Below are positions 1 to 8,112 of a stretch of 19,606 bases of DNA, piece by piece. Under the pieces are notes generated by a model, which was not told the DNA's origin, did no database searches, and saw nothing but the letters and a program-made list of their open reading frames with translations. The stretch is from Caldilineaceae bacterium (lineage in GTDB: Bacteria; Chloroflexota; Anaerolineae; Caldilineales; Caldilineaceae), in contig JAPPKT010000503.1 in assembly GCA_028819675.1 (NCBI GenBank), positions 1-19,606 on the forward strand, given 5' to 3'. How positions within the stretch are numbered: position 1 is the stretch's first letter; each line of letters opens with the position of its first letter. Both the position numbers and the translations under genes were made by a program.

Positions 1-799
1 CCTCTTCGAGGAATGGATGGAAGATGCCGATGGCGTTACTGCCGCCGCCGACGCAAGCCACGATTACGTCAGGCAGCCGACCCGGGCCGCCTTCAGCGGG
101 ATCCTGCATCTGGCTGTGGGCCTCGCTGCCGATGATCGATTGGAAGTCCCGTACCATGGCAGGATATGGATGGGGGCCGAGTGCGCTGCCCAGCAGGTAG
201 TGGGTGGTATCTACATTTGTGACCCAGTCGCGAATGGCCTCATTGATGGCGTCTTTGAGCGTCTGCGAACCACTGTCGACTGCGCGCACCTCGGTACCGA
301 GGAGCTGCATGCGAAAGACATTCGGCTTCTGACGTTCCATGTCCACCGTGCCCATATAGACGATGCACTCGATTCCCAGCAGCGCAGACGCCGTGGCGGT
401 GGCGACGCCGTGCTGACCGGCGCCGGTTTCGGCCACGATGCGCGACTTGCCCATCTTGCGTTTCATCAACAGGGCCTGACCCAGGGCATTATTGATCTTG
501 TGGGCACCGGAGTGGGCGAGGTCTTCCCGCTTCAGATAGATTTGGGCGCCGCCTAACTCTTCGCTCAGGCGGCGGGCATAGGTCAGTGGGGTCGGACGTC
601 CAACGTACGTGTGCTGAAGATGGGCAAGCTCTGCCATAAACTCTTGGTCAATGCGGGCGTTCAGGTAAGCTTCTTCCAGTTCGTCCAGCGCCGGCATAAG
701 CGTCTCTGGCACGTACTTGCCGCCATACGGACCGAAACGCCCCGTCTCGTCCGGAACGGCGCCGTAGTTAACAGGTGTCGATGTTGTCGAAAGAGTCAT
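1..799 (-). CDS. trpB: Tryptophan synthase beta chain, 3' end cut by window edge
   Basis: TrpB condenses indole (channelled from TrpA) with L-serine to give L-tryptophan, using pyridoxal phosphate, in the cytoplasmic alpha2-beta2 complex. The visible 266 N-terminal residues show the family start ([13 protein letters not shown], 22-34), the PLP-binding lysine K101 in [13 protein letters not shown], the ETGAGQHG loop (124-131) and the glycine-rich phosphate-binding GGGSNA (251-256). The usual length is about 400 residues, so roughly the last third lies beyond position 1. The ATG at 799 is preceded by GAGG six bases upstream. It lies 44 bases after aroE and is the only trp gene seen, so trpA or other trp genes may follow outside the window. 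The sequence is of the standard TrpB1 type, with nothing broken in the visible part. Confidence 0.96.
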   Translation of the reverse strand, partial: MTLSTTSTPVNYGAVPDETGRFGPYGGKYVPETLMPALDELEEAYLNARIDQEFMAELAHLQHTYVGRPTPLTYARRLSEELGGAQIYLKREDLAHSGAHKINNALGQALLMKRKMGKSRIVAETGAGQHGVATATASALLGIECIVYMGTVDMERQKPNVFRMQLLGTEVRAVDSGSQTLKDAINEAIRDWVTNVDTTHYLLGSALGPHPYPAMVRDFQSIIGSEAHSQMQDPAEGGPGRLPDVIVACVGGGSNAIGIFHPFLEE

Positions 800-842
800 C
801 AGTACCTCGCATTCGGTGTGGCGACGGTTGCCCATCAGTCCG

Positions 843-1778
843 TCATCTGCGCTCGAATATGATATTCGTTGCCTGCTGCATAACATCCACTGGCGCGGTT
901 TCGCCGGTCCATTTTTCCCAGGCGATAGCGCCCTGGTAAACCAGCATGCCCAGGCCTCCTATGGCTGTAGCCCCGTCGGTAGAGGCCAGTTGCAGCAGTC
1001 GGGTCATGGCCGGATTGTAGACAAGGTCGTAGACGATCTGATCTTCACGGAATTCAACATTTTCCTCCCAGGGGAGCCCTTCGATGCGCGGGTCCATACC
1101 TAACGAGGTACAGTTGACGATCAGGTTCGCATCCTGGGCGCTGCCTGTCACATCATCAGGGAAAGCGGCGCTGTCTATGCTGACCTCCGGGAAGTATGAT
1201 TGCATTATCGCCGCCAGATCGACAGCCTTGGCCACGGTGCGGTTGAGGATTTTCACACTTTCCACGCCGGCCTCTGCCAGTCCGTATACGACTGCCCTTG
1301 AGGAGCCGCCAGCCCCTATCACCAGCGCCCGCTTGCCTTCAGGCTCAACATTGTGAGCTTGTAGATCGGCAATGAATCCTGCGCCGTCGGTATTGTCTCC
1401 AGTGAGCTGACCATCCTTTTCGACGACTATTGTATTGACAGCGCCTATGGCTTCAGCCGCGGGCGTCCAGTGTTGCAGGTGGGGCATGACCGCCTGCTTG
1501 TGTGGAACGGTCACGTTGACACCCCTCAATCCCAGTGCGGGCAAGGCGGCAACAGCCTCGGATACTCGTTCGGGCGGCACTGCGAAGGCCAGGTAACGCC
1601 AGTTCATTTGGCGTGCTACGAACGCGGCATTGTGCATCTGCGGGCTGATGGAATGAGTGACCGGCCAGCCGAACAGCCCAACGAGCGTTGTCGCGGCATT
1701 GATGTCGGTCGGAAATATATCTGAATCAGTCCCATCCGAAGGGACGGAGGCCGATTCATACTGCAGTGGTTTACTCAT
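843..1778 (-). CDS. aroE: Shikimate dehydrogenase
   Basis: AroE reduces 3-dehydroshikimate to shikimate with NADPH in the shikimate pathway. The 311-residue product has the substrate-domain signature ([19 protein letters not shown], about 32-50), the catalytic lysine K94 in NVTVPHK, the catalytic aspartate D131 in GDNTDG, and the nucleotide-binding loop GAGGSSRA (155-162). The family is normally about 270-290 residues. Here about 28 residues precede the conserved LVGL block, a polar Ser/Asp/Thr-rich extension. The ATG at 1778 lies inside the last codons of aroA (8-base overlap), so translation is probably coupled. A shorter start cannot be ruled out, but no methionine lies between residue 1 and the conserved block. 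Confidence 0.95.
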   Translation of the reverse strand: MSKPLQYESASVPSDGTDSDIFPTDINAATTLVGLFGWPVTHSISPQMHNAAFVARQMNWRYLAFAVPPERVSEAVAALPALGLRGVNVTVPHKQAVMPHLQHWTPAAEAIGAVNTIVVEKDGQLTGDNTDGAGFIADLQAHNVEPEGKRALVIGAGGSSRAVVYGLAEAGVESVKILNRTVAKAVDLAAIMQSYFPEVSIDSAAFPDDVTGSAQDANLIVNCTSLGMDPRIEGLPWEENVEFREDQIVYDLVYNPAMTRLLQLASTDGATAIGGLGMLVYQGAIAWEKWTGETAPVDVMQQATNIIFERR

Positions 1779-3102
1779 CGTCGCTTGCCCACTCCAGTTC
1801 TTGCACGTTTACGTTGAGCGCGCGCAACGTAGATTCGAAACCGGGAAAACTGTCGGCGGTAACGTGCGCGTTAAGGATGGTGGTCTCCCCGTCGGCAATC
1901 ACGGCGGCCACGGCCAATGCCATCGCCAGCCTGTGATCGCCGTGGCTATCCACGGTTGTGCCCTTGAGCGGCGTCGGTCCGTCCACGATGAAGCCGTCGG
2001 CGGTCTCCTGAATCCGAGCACCCATCTTTTTGAGTTCTGAGACGGTCGTGGCGATTCGATCGGTCTCCTTTACGCGCAGTTCCTGGGCGTCGCGCACAAC
2101 GGTGCGCCCTTCGGCCTGTGTCGCGGCTACTGCCAGGACCGGCAACTCGTCGATCATGGTGACGATCTGTGCGCCGCCGAGTTCCAAGCCCCGGAGCCCA
2201 CCGCCGCTGACGATCAGATCTGCCACGGGCTCACCACCCTGAAATGGCCGTTCTCTGCGCCGAATCCTAGCCCCCATCTCTGAAAGAGCATCGACGATCC
2301 CTGTACGGGTCGCATTGACCCCCACATCGACAATCGTCAGGTTACTGTCCGGCAACGCGGACGCGCCAACCAACAGGAATGCGGCCGAGGAGATATCGCC
2401 GGGAACGAGGATGTTCAGAGGGTTGAGCGGCGAGTGGGGACGCTCGCTATGCGTCGTGTTGCCTAGTGCCGTGACCGGGGCGCCCATCGATTTCAACATG
2501 CGTTCGGTATGGTCACGTGCAGGTCCGGGCTGGTGAACGACTGTCAGGCCGTGGGCGTAGAGGCCTGCCAACAGGAGACAGCTCTTGACTTGGGCGCTGG
2601 CGACCGGCATATCGTATTCGATAGCGGAGAGGCGGGAGGGAATGATTGTAAGAGGCGCGAACCTGCCATTTTGGCGTCCGAAAATCTGGGCGCCCATCGA
2701 GCGCAAAGGGTCGACAATCCGGGCCATAGGACGCCCGCGAATCTGGGCCGTTCCGCTGAGTACGCTAACGAATACCTGTCCAGCCAGCAGCCCGGATAGC
2801 AGTCGCATCGTCGTACCGCTGTTATCGCAGTCGAGCACGTCATTTGGCTCTTTCAAGCCATCAAGCCCGACGCCGTGAACCTCGAGGCGCGTGCGGCTGA
2901 TTTCATCGATGCGCACGCCCATCGCCCGCATGATGTTCATTGTGGCCCGGCAGTCGTGACCGTCGAGAAAGTTACGAATGTGCGTGGATCCTTCGGCAAT
3001 AGATCCGAAGATCACCGCTCGATGGCTTATAGACTTATCCCCAGGGACCCCGCACCGACCGACGAGGGGACCTTCACTGCTGATTTTGAGTATGTCTGCC
3101 AT
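1771..3102 (-). CDS. aroA: 5-enolpyruvylshikimate-3-phosphate synthase
   Basis: AroA transfers the enolpyruvyl group of PEP to shikimate 3-phosphate, the sixth step of the pathway to chorismate and the target of glyphosate. The 443 residues include the N-terminal PGDKSISHR (20-28, substrate lysine K23), the PEP/glyphosate loop NSGTTMR (94-100), GRPMAR (123-128), ASAQVKS (168-174), DEL with the catalytic D318, and KETDR (345-349). The RPM-x-R block and overall form resemble the class II/Bacillus-like group. The loop has Gly at position 96, where the tolerant CP4 enzyme has Ala. I could not find a Shine-Dalgarno sequence before the ATG at 3102 (the bases just upstream are pyrimidine-rich), and the gap from tyrA is 142 bases, so the start is slightly less certain than the gene. 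Confidence 0.96.
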   Translation of the reverse strand: MADILKISSEGPLVGRCGVPGDKSISHRAVIFGSIAEGSTHIRNFLDGHDCRATMNIMRAMGVRIDEISRTRLEVHGVGLDGLKEPNDVLDCDNSGTTMRLLSGLLAGQVFVSVLSGTAQIRGRPMARIVDPLRSMGAQIFGRQNGRFAPLTIIPSRLSAIEYDMPVASAQVKSCLLLAGLYAHGLTVVHQPGPARDHTERMLKSMGAPVTALGNTTHSERPHSPLNPLNILVPGDISSAAFLLVGASALPDSNLTIVDVGVNATRTGIVDALSEMGARIRRRERPFQGGEPVADLIVSGGGLRGLELGGAQIVTMIDELPVLAVAATQAEGRTVVRDAQELRVKETDRIATTVSELKKMGARIQETADGFIVDGPTPLKGTTVDSHGDHRLAMALAVAAVIADGETTILNAHVTADSFPGFESTLRALNVNVQELEWASDDE

Positions 3103-3244
3103 TGGAGGTTTGGGTTGAATTGGGACGTACCGGCCAAAGTGTGTTCAATATAGGTTTCTATTTCCGATATATTGGGGGCTTCGAATCGGGTAGCCTTTCT
3201 GCGTCGACTGGCGAGGGCTCATGTCAGCCCAGCGCCGGCGTGGC

Positions 3245-4123
3245 TTACGGACCTTTCTTTTGCCGCCATGCTGCACGCGTAGCCTGCGAACAGGAGAGCT
3301 TACTCTGCAGAGTATCTTCATCGTTATCAGCGAGAAGCGTTCGCAGTTCCTGAAGGTGCCCGCCCAGGTTGTCCAACTGTTCCAAGACCGCTTCCCGATT
3401 GGTCACCAGAATGTCCAAGAACATCTGCGTATCGCTAGCTGCCACCCGGCTGGTGTCGCGAAAGCCACCTGCTGCCAACTCCCAGACTGCGGGGTCTTCG
3501 TCCCCACAGTCACTGACTGTGTGCACCAAGGCACTCGCGAGTAGAAAGGGCAGATGGCTGATGGCAGCAACGAGCTGGTCGTGGCGGTCCGGTTGCATAG
3601 TTATAGGGAAGGCCCCGATTGCCTCCGCCAGTTCGGAGGCCAGCTCAGTTGTTTCTGTCGACGTGCGCGGCAGGGGCGTGAGCACCCACGGCGCGCCCTC
3701 GTAGAGTCCACTTTCTGCGGAGGCATAACCGGCAGTCTCTTTGCCGGTCATGGGATGGCCGCCAATCGGCTGAACACCGGGAGGCAACCGGTCCATGGCT
3801 GCGCAGATTTCGGCTTTGGTGCTTCCCATATCCATTACTACGGTGCCCGGCCACAGGATTGGCCCGAGCGTCTCCAGCATTTTGACGACAGCGCGAACAG
3901 GCGTGGACAAGATGACAATATCTGCCCCGGCGACTCCGGAGCTGAGGTCTGTTGTCGCCAGGTCGACAGAATTTTCGTGAAAGGCGCGCAGGATTGTGCC
4001 GAAATTGCGGGTAACGCCCCTCACTTCACGGCACAGGTTGCGTTGTTTCAGATCGATGCACAGGCTTGCACCCATCAGGCCAAGCCCGATGACAGTTACA
4101 CTGCACTCGGAAAGGGATTTCAT
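3245..4123 (-). CDS. tyrA: Prephenate dehydrogenase (TyrA family)
   Basis: TyrA oxidatively decarboxylates prephenate to 4-hydroxyphenylpyruvate with NAD(P)+, the committed step to tyrosine; some family members use arogenate instead, which I cannot distinguish here. The 292 residues start with a Rossmann nucleotide-binding fold ([10 protein letters not shown], 11-20), followed by the family motif GGHPMTGKE (121-129) and ISHLPF with H190, the likely counterpart of the catalytic histidine of characterised enzymes. It ends without an ACT domain, so allosteric control by Tyr through ACT is not expected. It lies between aroF and aroA in the aromatic operon. No clear ribosome binding site precedes the ATG at 4123, and the first residues before the Rossmann fold are short, so this start fits the fold. 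Confidence 0.93.
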   Translation of the reverse strand: MKSLSECSVTVIGLGLMGASLCIDLKQRNLCREVRGVTRNFGTILRAFHENSVDLATTDLSSGVAGADIVILSTPVRAVVKMLETLGPILWPGTVVMDMGSTKAEICAAMDRLPPGVQPIGGHPMTGKETAGYASAESGLYEGAPWVLTPLPRTSTETTELASELAEAIGAFPITMQPDRHDQLVAAISHLPFLLASALVHTVSDCGDEDPAVWELAAGGFRDTSRVAASDTQMFLDILVTNREAVLEQLDNLGGHLQELRTLLADNDEDTLQSKLSCSQATRAAWRQKKGP

Positions 4124-4211
4124 CTATAGACAGTCGTTGCTATGATCCAACTCCCGTTTTGCCGGTTAAAGCGGTCAAGTGAACTGCCGCCTTGCGACCA
4201 GGTTCAGGAAA

Positions 4212-5228
4212 TCAGAGTTTACGTCCAACGGCACTGGCAACAGATTTCAGTTCCTGCATCAATGAGCTGAAGTGCTCGAAAGTCAGACTTTGGGCGCCGT
4301 CGCTCCAAGCCTTTGACGGGTCTGGATGTACTTCGATCATCAGTGCATCTGCACCTGCGGCAACCGCGGCCTTTGCGATGGGGGCCACGTACTCCCACTG
4401 GCCCGTTCCGTGTGCCGGGTCGGCCACCACTGGCAGGTGAGTCAGCTGCTTCAAGACGGGGATAGCATTGATGTCAAAGGTGTTTCTTGTGGCTGTCTCG
4501 TAAGTCCGGATCCCGCGCTCACAGACCATCACCTGCATGTTTCCGTTGCTCAGAATGTACTCGGCCCCCATCAGCAACTCTTGAATCGTGCCGCTGATGC
4601 CCCGCTTCAGGAAGACCGGTTTGGTCGTCTTGCCTACGGCCTTCAGGAGCGGGTAATTCTGGTTGTTGCGGGCGCCGATCTGAAAGATGTCAGTGTAGTC
4701 GCCAACCAGTTCAATGTCCTCGGAACTCATCACCTCAGTGATGATCGGGAGACCGGTCTGCTCTCTGGCCTCAGCCAGGTATTTAAGGCCCTCTTCACCC
4801 AGGCCCTGGAAGCTGTACGGGCTACTGCGCGGTTTGAATGCGCCGCCGCGGAGAACTGAGCCGCCGGCTTCTTTGACAGCGTGCGCCGTCTCCAAAATCT
4901 GCTCGCGGCTTTCCACACTGCAAGGACCTGCCATAACCACGACTTTCTCGCCGCCGATGTCTGTGCCATTGACGGGAATGGTAGTCGACGATTGGACAAA
5001 ATCGCGGCTGGCGTACTTGTAGGGCTGCATAATGCGGACAGTTTTTTCCACTCCTTCAAGAACCTCGAATGTGTCCTGTTGGATGAGATAGTCGTCGGCG
5101 CCGATGATGCCCACAATGGTACGGGCTTCTCCGCGGCTCAGGTGCACTTTGTAACCGAGCTCTTCGACGCGCTTGACGACTTCCTCTACTTGATCCTGCG
5201 AGGCTCCTTGCCTCATTACAACAATCAT
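4212..5228 (-). CDS. aroF: DAHP synthase, type I-beta, with N-terminal regulatory domain (copy 1)
   Basis: This enzyme condenses PEP with erythrose 4-phosphate to 3-deoxy-D-arabino-heptulosonate 7-phosphate, the entry to the shikimate pathway. The 338-residue product has an N-terminal ferredoxin-like (ACT-like) domain (about 1-68, starting MIVVM) and a TIM barrel with the metal-binding C103 in AGPCSVES, K132 in GGAFKPR, the DPAHGTG histidine and EVHPDP. I chose the ATG at 5228 over an upstream in-frame start at 5264, because GGAAAGGA lies just before it and the Thermotoga maritima enzyme begins the same way. H29 and S31, the residues that bind inhibitory tyrosine in the Thermotoga enzyme, are both present at the same positions, so feedback inhibition by Tyr is likely. 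It is followed by tyrA, which fits. Confidence 0.95.
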   Translation of the reverse strand: MIVVMRQGASQDQVEEVVKRVEELGYKVHLSRGEARTIVGIIGADDYLIQQDTFEVLEGVEKTVRIMQPYKYASRDFVQSSTTIPVNGTDIGGEKVVVMAGPCSVESREQILETAHAVKEAGGSVLRGGAFKPRSSPYSFQGLGEEGLKYLAEAREQTGLPIITEVMSSEDIELVGDYTDIFQIGARNNQNYPLLKAVGKTTKPVFLKRGISGTIQELLMGAEYILSNGNMQVMVCERGIRTYETATRNTFDINAIPVLKQLTHLPVVADPAHGTGQWEYVAPIAKAAVAAGADALMIEVHPDPSKAWSDGAQSLTFEHFSSLMQELKSVASAVGRKL

Positions 5229-5331
5229 TGACAGATCCTTTCCTGGTCTGGTTGCGCGGCTCAAATGTCGATGTAGACTGCGTCCCGCGATAGATTGGTC
5301 CTATTCCTCTCGAAAGACTGTTCGGGGCTGC

Positions 5332-6435
5332 TCAGGCCAACACGGCACCCGTCTCCACTTCAACTGCATCTGGCAATTCCCTATCGGAAGTTTGAGCCAG
5401 TTCAACTGTTGCCGTTGGCGCGGCGATCGAACGGCCTACGGCCTCTGCGACTTTGTGCAGCGAGCACATCAGGTCGGCAAACCGCTCCGGCTTGAGACTC
5501 TGATCTCCGTCACTTAAGGCTGACTCCGGGTCAGGGTGGACCTCCAAAATGAGGGCATCTGCTCCGGCCGCGACCGCAGCCAGAGACATCGGCGGCACGA
5601 GTTCCCAGTCGCCCGTGCCATGGGCCGGGTCGGCGACTACGGGAAGATGTGAGGCCCGCTTGAGGACAGGTATCGCGTTGAGATCAAATGTGTTGCGGGT
5701 TGCTGTTTCATATGTACGGATGCCGCGTTCGCACAGCATCACCTGCATGTTTCCGTTGCTCAGAATGTACTCGGCGCACATCAGCAGTTCCTGGATTTCA
5801 CCGCTGAGGCCGCGCTTGAGCATGACCGGTTTTCGAGTCTTGCCGACTGCCTGGAGAAGTGCGTAATTCTGCATATTGCGGGCGCCGATCTGGAGGATAT
5901 CCACGTACTCGGCCAGCAGGTCGATCGTCTCAACAGTCATCACTTCGGAGATGACCGGCAGGCCTGTGACCTCCCTGGCCTCGGCCAGGTACTTCAGCCC
6001 CTCTTCGCCAAGCCCCTGGAAGCTGTACGGGCTGGTACGCGGCTTAAAAGCACCGCCTCGCAGTACGCTGGCACCGGCCTCTTTGACTGCGATGGCGGTC
6101 TGGATTATCTGCTCTCTGCTCTCGACGCTGCACGGCCCGGCCATGACGACAACCTGCTCGCCCCCGAAGCGGACGCCGTTCACGTCTATGATGGTACCTT
6201 CGGGGTGCGTGGCTCTGCTTGCAAGCTTGTACGGGTCCTGGATGCGGACCGTCTTTTGCACGCCCGACATCGCATCGAAGGTCGCCCTTTGCACCTGGGT
6301 CAAGTCGCCGAGAAGGGCGATGACGGTATGACTATCGCCGCAGATTGGCTGAGTTTGGGCGCCCATCGATTCAGCACGTTTGATGACGTTTTCTATTTCG
6401 GTTTCAGAAGCTTGAGGCTTCATTACGACTACCAT
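5332..6435 (-). CDS. aroF: DAHP synthase, type I-beta, with N-terminal regulatory domain (copy 2)
   Basis: This is a paralogue of the next gene, with the same reaction and architecture: a ferredoxin-like regulatory domain (about 1-67), then a barrel with C102 in [22 protein letters not shown] and EVHPDP. It is 367 residues long; the surplus is a C-terminal tail of about 27 residues, rich in Ala, Thr, Glu and Val, that copy 1 lacks. In the regulatory domain the tyrosine-binding pair of the Thermotoga enzyme is replaced (Q29 and I31 by ungapped alignment), so it is probably not Tyr-inhibited. It may answer to another effector, such as Phe, or to none. The start is well supported by AGGAGA seven bases or so before the ATG. 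Its own promoter-like sequence lies immediately upstream. Confidence 0.95.
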   Translation of the reverse strand: MVVVMKPQASETEIENVIKRAESMGAQTQPICGDSHTVIALLGDLTQVQRATFDAMSGVQKTVRIQDPYKLASRATHPEGTIIDVNGVRFGGEQVVVMAGPCSVESREQIIQTAIAVKEAGASVLRGGAFKPRTSPYSFQGLGEEGLKYLAEAREVTGLPVISEVMTVETIDLLAEYVDILQIGARNMQNYALLQAVGKTRKPVMLKRGLSGEIQELLMCAEYILSNGNMQVMLCERGIRTYETATRNTFDLNAIPVLKRASHLPVVADPAHGTGDWELVPPMSLAAVAAGADALILEVHPDPESALSDGDQSLKPERFADLMCSLHKVAEAVGRSIAAPTATVELAQTSDRELPDAVEVETGAVLA

Positions 6436-6440
6436 TTATC

Positions 6441-6446
6441 TCTCCT
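6441..6446 (-). promoter_or_regulatory. Shine-Dalgarno of DAHP synthase copy 2
   Basis: AGGAGA on the minus strand ends six bases or less before the ATG at 6435. It fixes the start of this gene and is the strongest ribosome binding site seen in the aromatic operon. Confidence 0.75.
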
Positions 6447-6461
6447 ATATGATGATTTCGA

Positions 6462-6489
6462 ATTCTAAGGATGAGACATTCCAGGTCAA
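6462..6489 (-). promoter_or_regulatory. Internal sigma-70-type promoter candidate before DAHP synthase copy 2
   Basis: On the minus strand TTGACC (6489-6484) is followed after 16 bases by TAGAAT (6467-6462), each one base from consensus. It lies in the 101-base gap between pheA and the first DAHP synthase, and would start transcription about 20 bases upstream of that gene's ATG, leaving room for the ribosome binding site. If active, it would express the genes from the first DAHP synthase through trpB independently of the attenuator ahead of aroH. This is seen only as sequence resemblance. Confidence 0.5.
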
Positions 6490-6536
6490 GAGAGCGCAGT
6501 CGCTACCTTTTGCCAGAGTTTGATGTCCTCGGTGCT

Positions 6537-7394
6537 CTATATCTGCAACATGGCCTCTTGCGCATATTCCTCAGGGGTAGGTTGCACGGCAGCGGGGTAA
6601 CTGCCCAGCATTTTGACAAAAGCTGCTCTGTTGAGCAGTCCCAGGACGGCAGCACTGCAGTCAGGCTCCTGCCAATGACCCTCGAAGTCCAGATAAAACA
6701 CATATTGCCAGGGCCGGTTGCGGCGCGGGCGGCTCTCCAGTTTGACGAGGTTTATGTTGCGTTCAGCGAACTCGCCGAGACATGCATAAAGTGCACCCGG
6801 GCTGTGCGGCGTGGCAAAGACGAGGGAGGTCTTGGAGTTCGGCGACTGCTGGGCATCGCCTTTGCCGATGACAAAGAAGCGCGTGAAGTTGAAGTGCAGG
6901 TCTTCGATGCCCTGTTGGACAATCTCCAAGTCATAGATTTCGGCTGCCAGCGCGCTTGCTATCACGCCCACCTTCGGCTCCGGATGCTCTGCAAGTTCCT
7001 TGGCGCTGCCGGCCGTGTCATACCAGGGTATAGCTGTGTAGCCGTGGCGGTTGAGAAAGCTCTCGCACTGTGCCAAGGCCTGTGGATGGCTGCGCACTTG
7101 TTCAATGTGGTCGCCATTGCCCGGCAAAGTCAGTAGATTGTGACGCACACGCAGCAGGATTTCTCCCTGTACGCGAAAATCATGATCCAGTAAGAGATCA
7201 TAGGCCTTATTAATGCTGCCGGCGAGAGAATTTTCCACAGGCACTACGCCCACAGTTGAGCGGTCATCATCCAACGAAGCGAATATATCCTCGAATGTCC
7301 TGATGGGCAGAGTATCGACCTCGGCGCCGAACTGCTGGCGGATGGCCTCTTCGGAGTATGCTCCGTGCTCTCCCTGAAAAGCTACTACTGTCAT
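6537..7394 (-). CDS. pheA: Prephenate dehydratase with C-terminal ACT domain
   Basis: This enzyme decarboxylates and dehydrates prephenate to phenylpyruvate, the committed step to phenylalanine. The 285 residues comprise a periplasmic-binding-protein-like catalytic domain ([14 protein letters not shown] at 4-17, [10 protein letters not shown] at 51-60, the catalytic TRF motif at 171-173) and an ACT regulatory domain (about 190-270) with GALY (200-203) and ESRP (220-223), the two motifs that form the Phe-binding site in characterised enzymes. Feedback inhibition by Phe is therefore expected. It has no chorismate mutase domain; that activity comes from aroH just upstream. An in-frame start at 7454 exists, but the ATG at 7394, eight bases after GGAG, matches the family N-terminus directly. 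Confidence 0.95.
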   Translation of the reverse strand: MTVVAFQGEHGAYSEEAIRQQFGAEVDTLPIRTFEDIFASLDDDRSTVGVVPVENSLAGSINKAYDLLLDHDFRVQGEILLRVRHNLLTLPGNGDHIEQVRSHPQALAQCESFLNRHGYTAIPWYDTAGSAKELAEHPEPKVGVIASALAAEIYDLEIVQQGIEDLHFNFTRFFVIGKGDAQQSPNSKTSLVFATPHSPGALYACLGEFAERNINLVKLESRPRRNRPWQYVFYLDFEGHWQEPDCSAAVLGLLNRAAFVKMLGSYPAAVQPTPEEYAQEAMLQI

Positions 7395-7464
7395 CGGATT
7401 GCTCCATGGTTGCCTGACGTCAGAATTGAGCGTCTGCCTGTTCCAAGTCTCCAATTGGTTGCCA

Positions 7465-7902
7465 TCAAGACCAGTTCTTCAGCTGCTCATCAATCCACCG
7501 ATTCAGTTCGTCCAAGTCAATTTCGGATGCCAACCTCTTATCAGGGCGCAGAGCCACAGCCTCCTTAAGATAGACATGCTGGATTTCCTTCTGCGGCGTA
7601 TCGGTATTCCAGTTGATCAGAACGCGAATACAACGTGGAACAGTGTCGGCAACACGCATTTCATGGCCGCACAGCATGGGCACATCCATCCAACCCAACT
7701 GTCGGGCGGCCAGCGCAGGGAATTGACTGACCACATCGAAAGTTGTCGTAAAGATTGCGCTGGCCACGTCTTCAGATTGGATACCGTTAAGACGAATCAT
7801 GAATGCCAACAGTTCTCTGGTTGCCCTCAAGATAGATTCGGGCGTGTCCTCTTCAATGGTTGTTGCACCCCGCACACCTCGACAGATCACGGCTTTCTCC
7901 AT
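7465..7902 (-). CDS. aroH: Chorismate mutase, AroH (Bacillus) type
   Basis: This is a monofunctional chorismate mutase of the trimeric AroH fold, converting chorismate to prephenate, the shared precursor of Phe and Tyr. The 145 residues align throughout with the Bacillus subtilis enzyme. The active-site residues are kept: R11 (R7 in Bacillus), C78 (C75), E81 (E78), R93 (R90), Y111 (Y108) and R119 (R116). A C-terminal stretch of about 20 residues after the last active-site arginine is somewhat longer than in Bacillus. It is the first enzyme gene of the operon, 122 bases after the terminator of the leader region, and pheA starts 70 bases downstream. The ATG at 7902 has no strong ribosome binding site but begins right at the conserved RGVRGATT block. 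Confidence 0.95.
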   Translation of the reverse strand: MEKAVICRGVRGATTIEEDTPESILRATRELLAFMIRLNGIQSEDVASAIFTTTFDVVSQFPALAARQLGWMDVPMLCGHEMRVADTVPRCIRVLINWNTDTPQKEIQHVYLKEAVALRPDKRLASEIDLDELNRWIDEQLKNWS

Positions 7903-8023
7903 TTTTGCGCTGCGTCGTGCACACGTTGGAGGATACGGTACCTAACGACTTTATTTTTCTGATTCCTCGTTGCGCGTGGCAAGTATGCGCACGTGCTGCG
8001 GGCAAAATTGCTTTCGGGCCAAC

Positions 8024-8054
8024 AAAAAAAGCGTGGAGTTCGTCTCCACGCTTT
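8024..8054 (-). terminator. Intrinsic terminator (attenuator) of the aromatic operon leader
   Basis: On the minus strand a perfect 11-bp stem (AAAGCGTGGAG, 8054-8044, with CTCCACGCTTT, 8038-8028) has a five-base loop (ACGAA). It runs directly into seven Ts (8030-8024). It lies after the leader ORF stop and before aroH, so it would end transcription ahead of all enzyme genes unless prevented. On the plus strand only three Ts follow, so the terminator is directional. Confidence 0.88.
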
Positions 8055-8112
8055 GAGTGTCTTTACGTTGACTGCCCTTACACAGCCCAACGCTCCTCAA
8101 CCAGCGGAGACG
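8041..8112 (-). promoter_or_regulatory. Candidate antiterminator pairing competing with the attenuator
   Basis: Minus-strand bases 8112-8104 (CGTCTCCGC) can pair with 8049-8041 (GTGGAGACG) over nine positions, eight Watson-Crick and one G-U. The second segment is most of the 5' arm and part of the loop of the terminator, so the two structures exclude each other. The first segment starts 14 bases after the last codon of the aromatic run in the leader ORF. A further hairpin (8092-8066, nine pairs with one bulge and one wobble, the stop codon in its loop) lies between and would bring the two segments together. The pairing is seen in the sequence; its role is inferred. Confidence 0.6.

Noticed and set aside
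17..556. Long plus-strand open frame opposite trpB
   Set aside because: It is the antisense shadow of trpB, whose PLP-binding and glycine-rich motifs are clear on the minus strand.
4124..4211. Internal promoter before tyrA (TTGACC near 4160)
   Set aside because: No -10-like hexamer at a suitable distance; the only TATA-like sequence overlaps the tyrA start codon.
2478..6369. The 13-base sequence GGGCGCCCATCGA occurring three times (2478-2490, 2688-2700, 6357-6369)
   Set aside because: Each copy lies in coding sequence on the minus strand and encodes Ser-Met-Gly-Ala; it arises from a common protein motif and shared codons, not from a dispersed repeat.
8024..8054. Terminator acting on plus-strand transcription
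   Set aside because: On the plus strand the stem is preceded by As and followed by only three Ts, and no plus-strand gene ends there.
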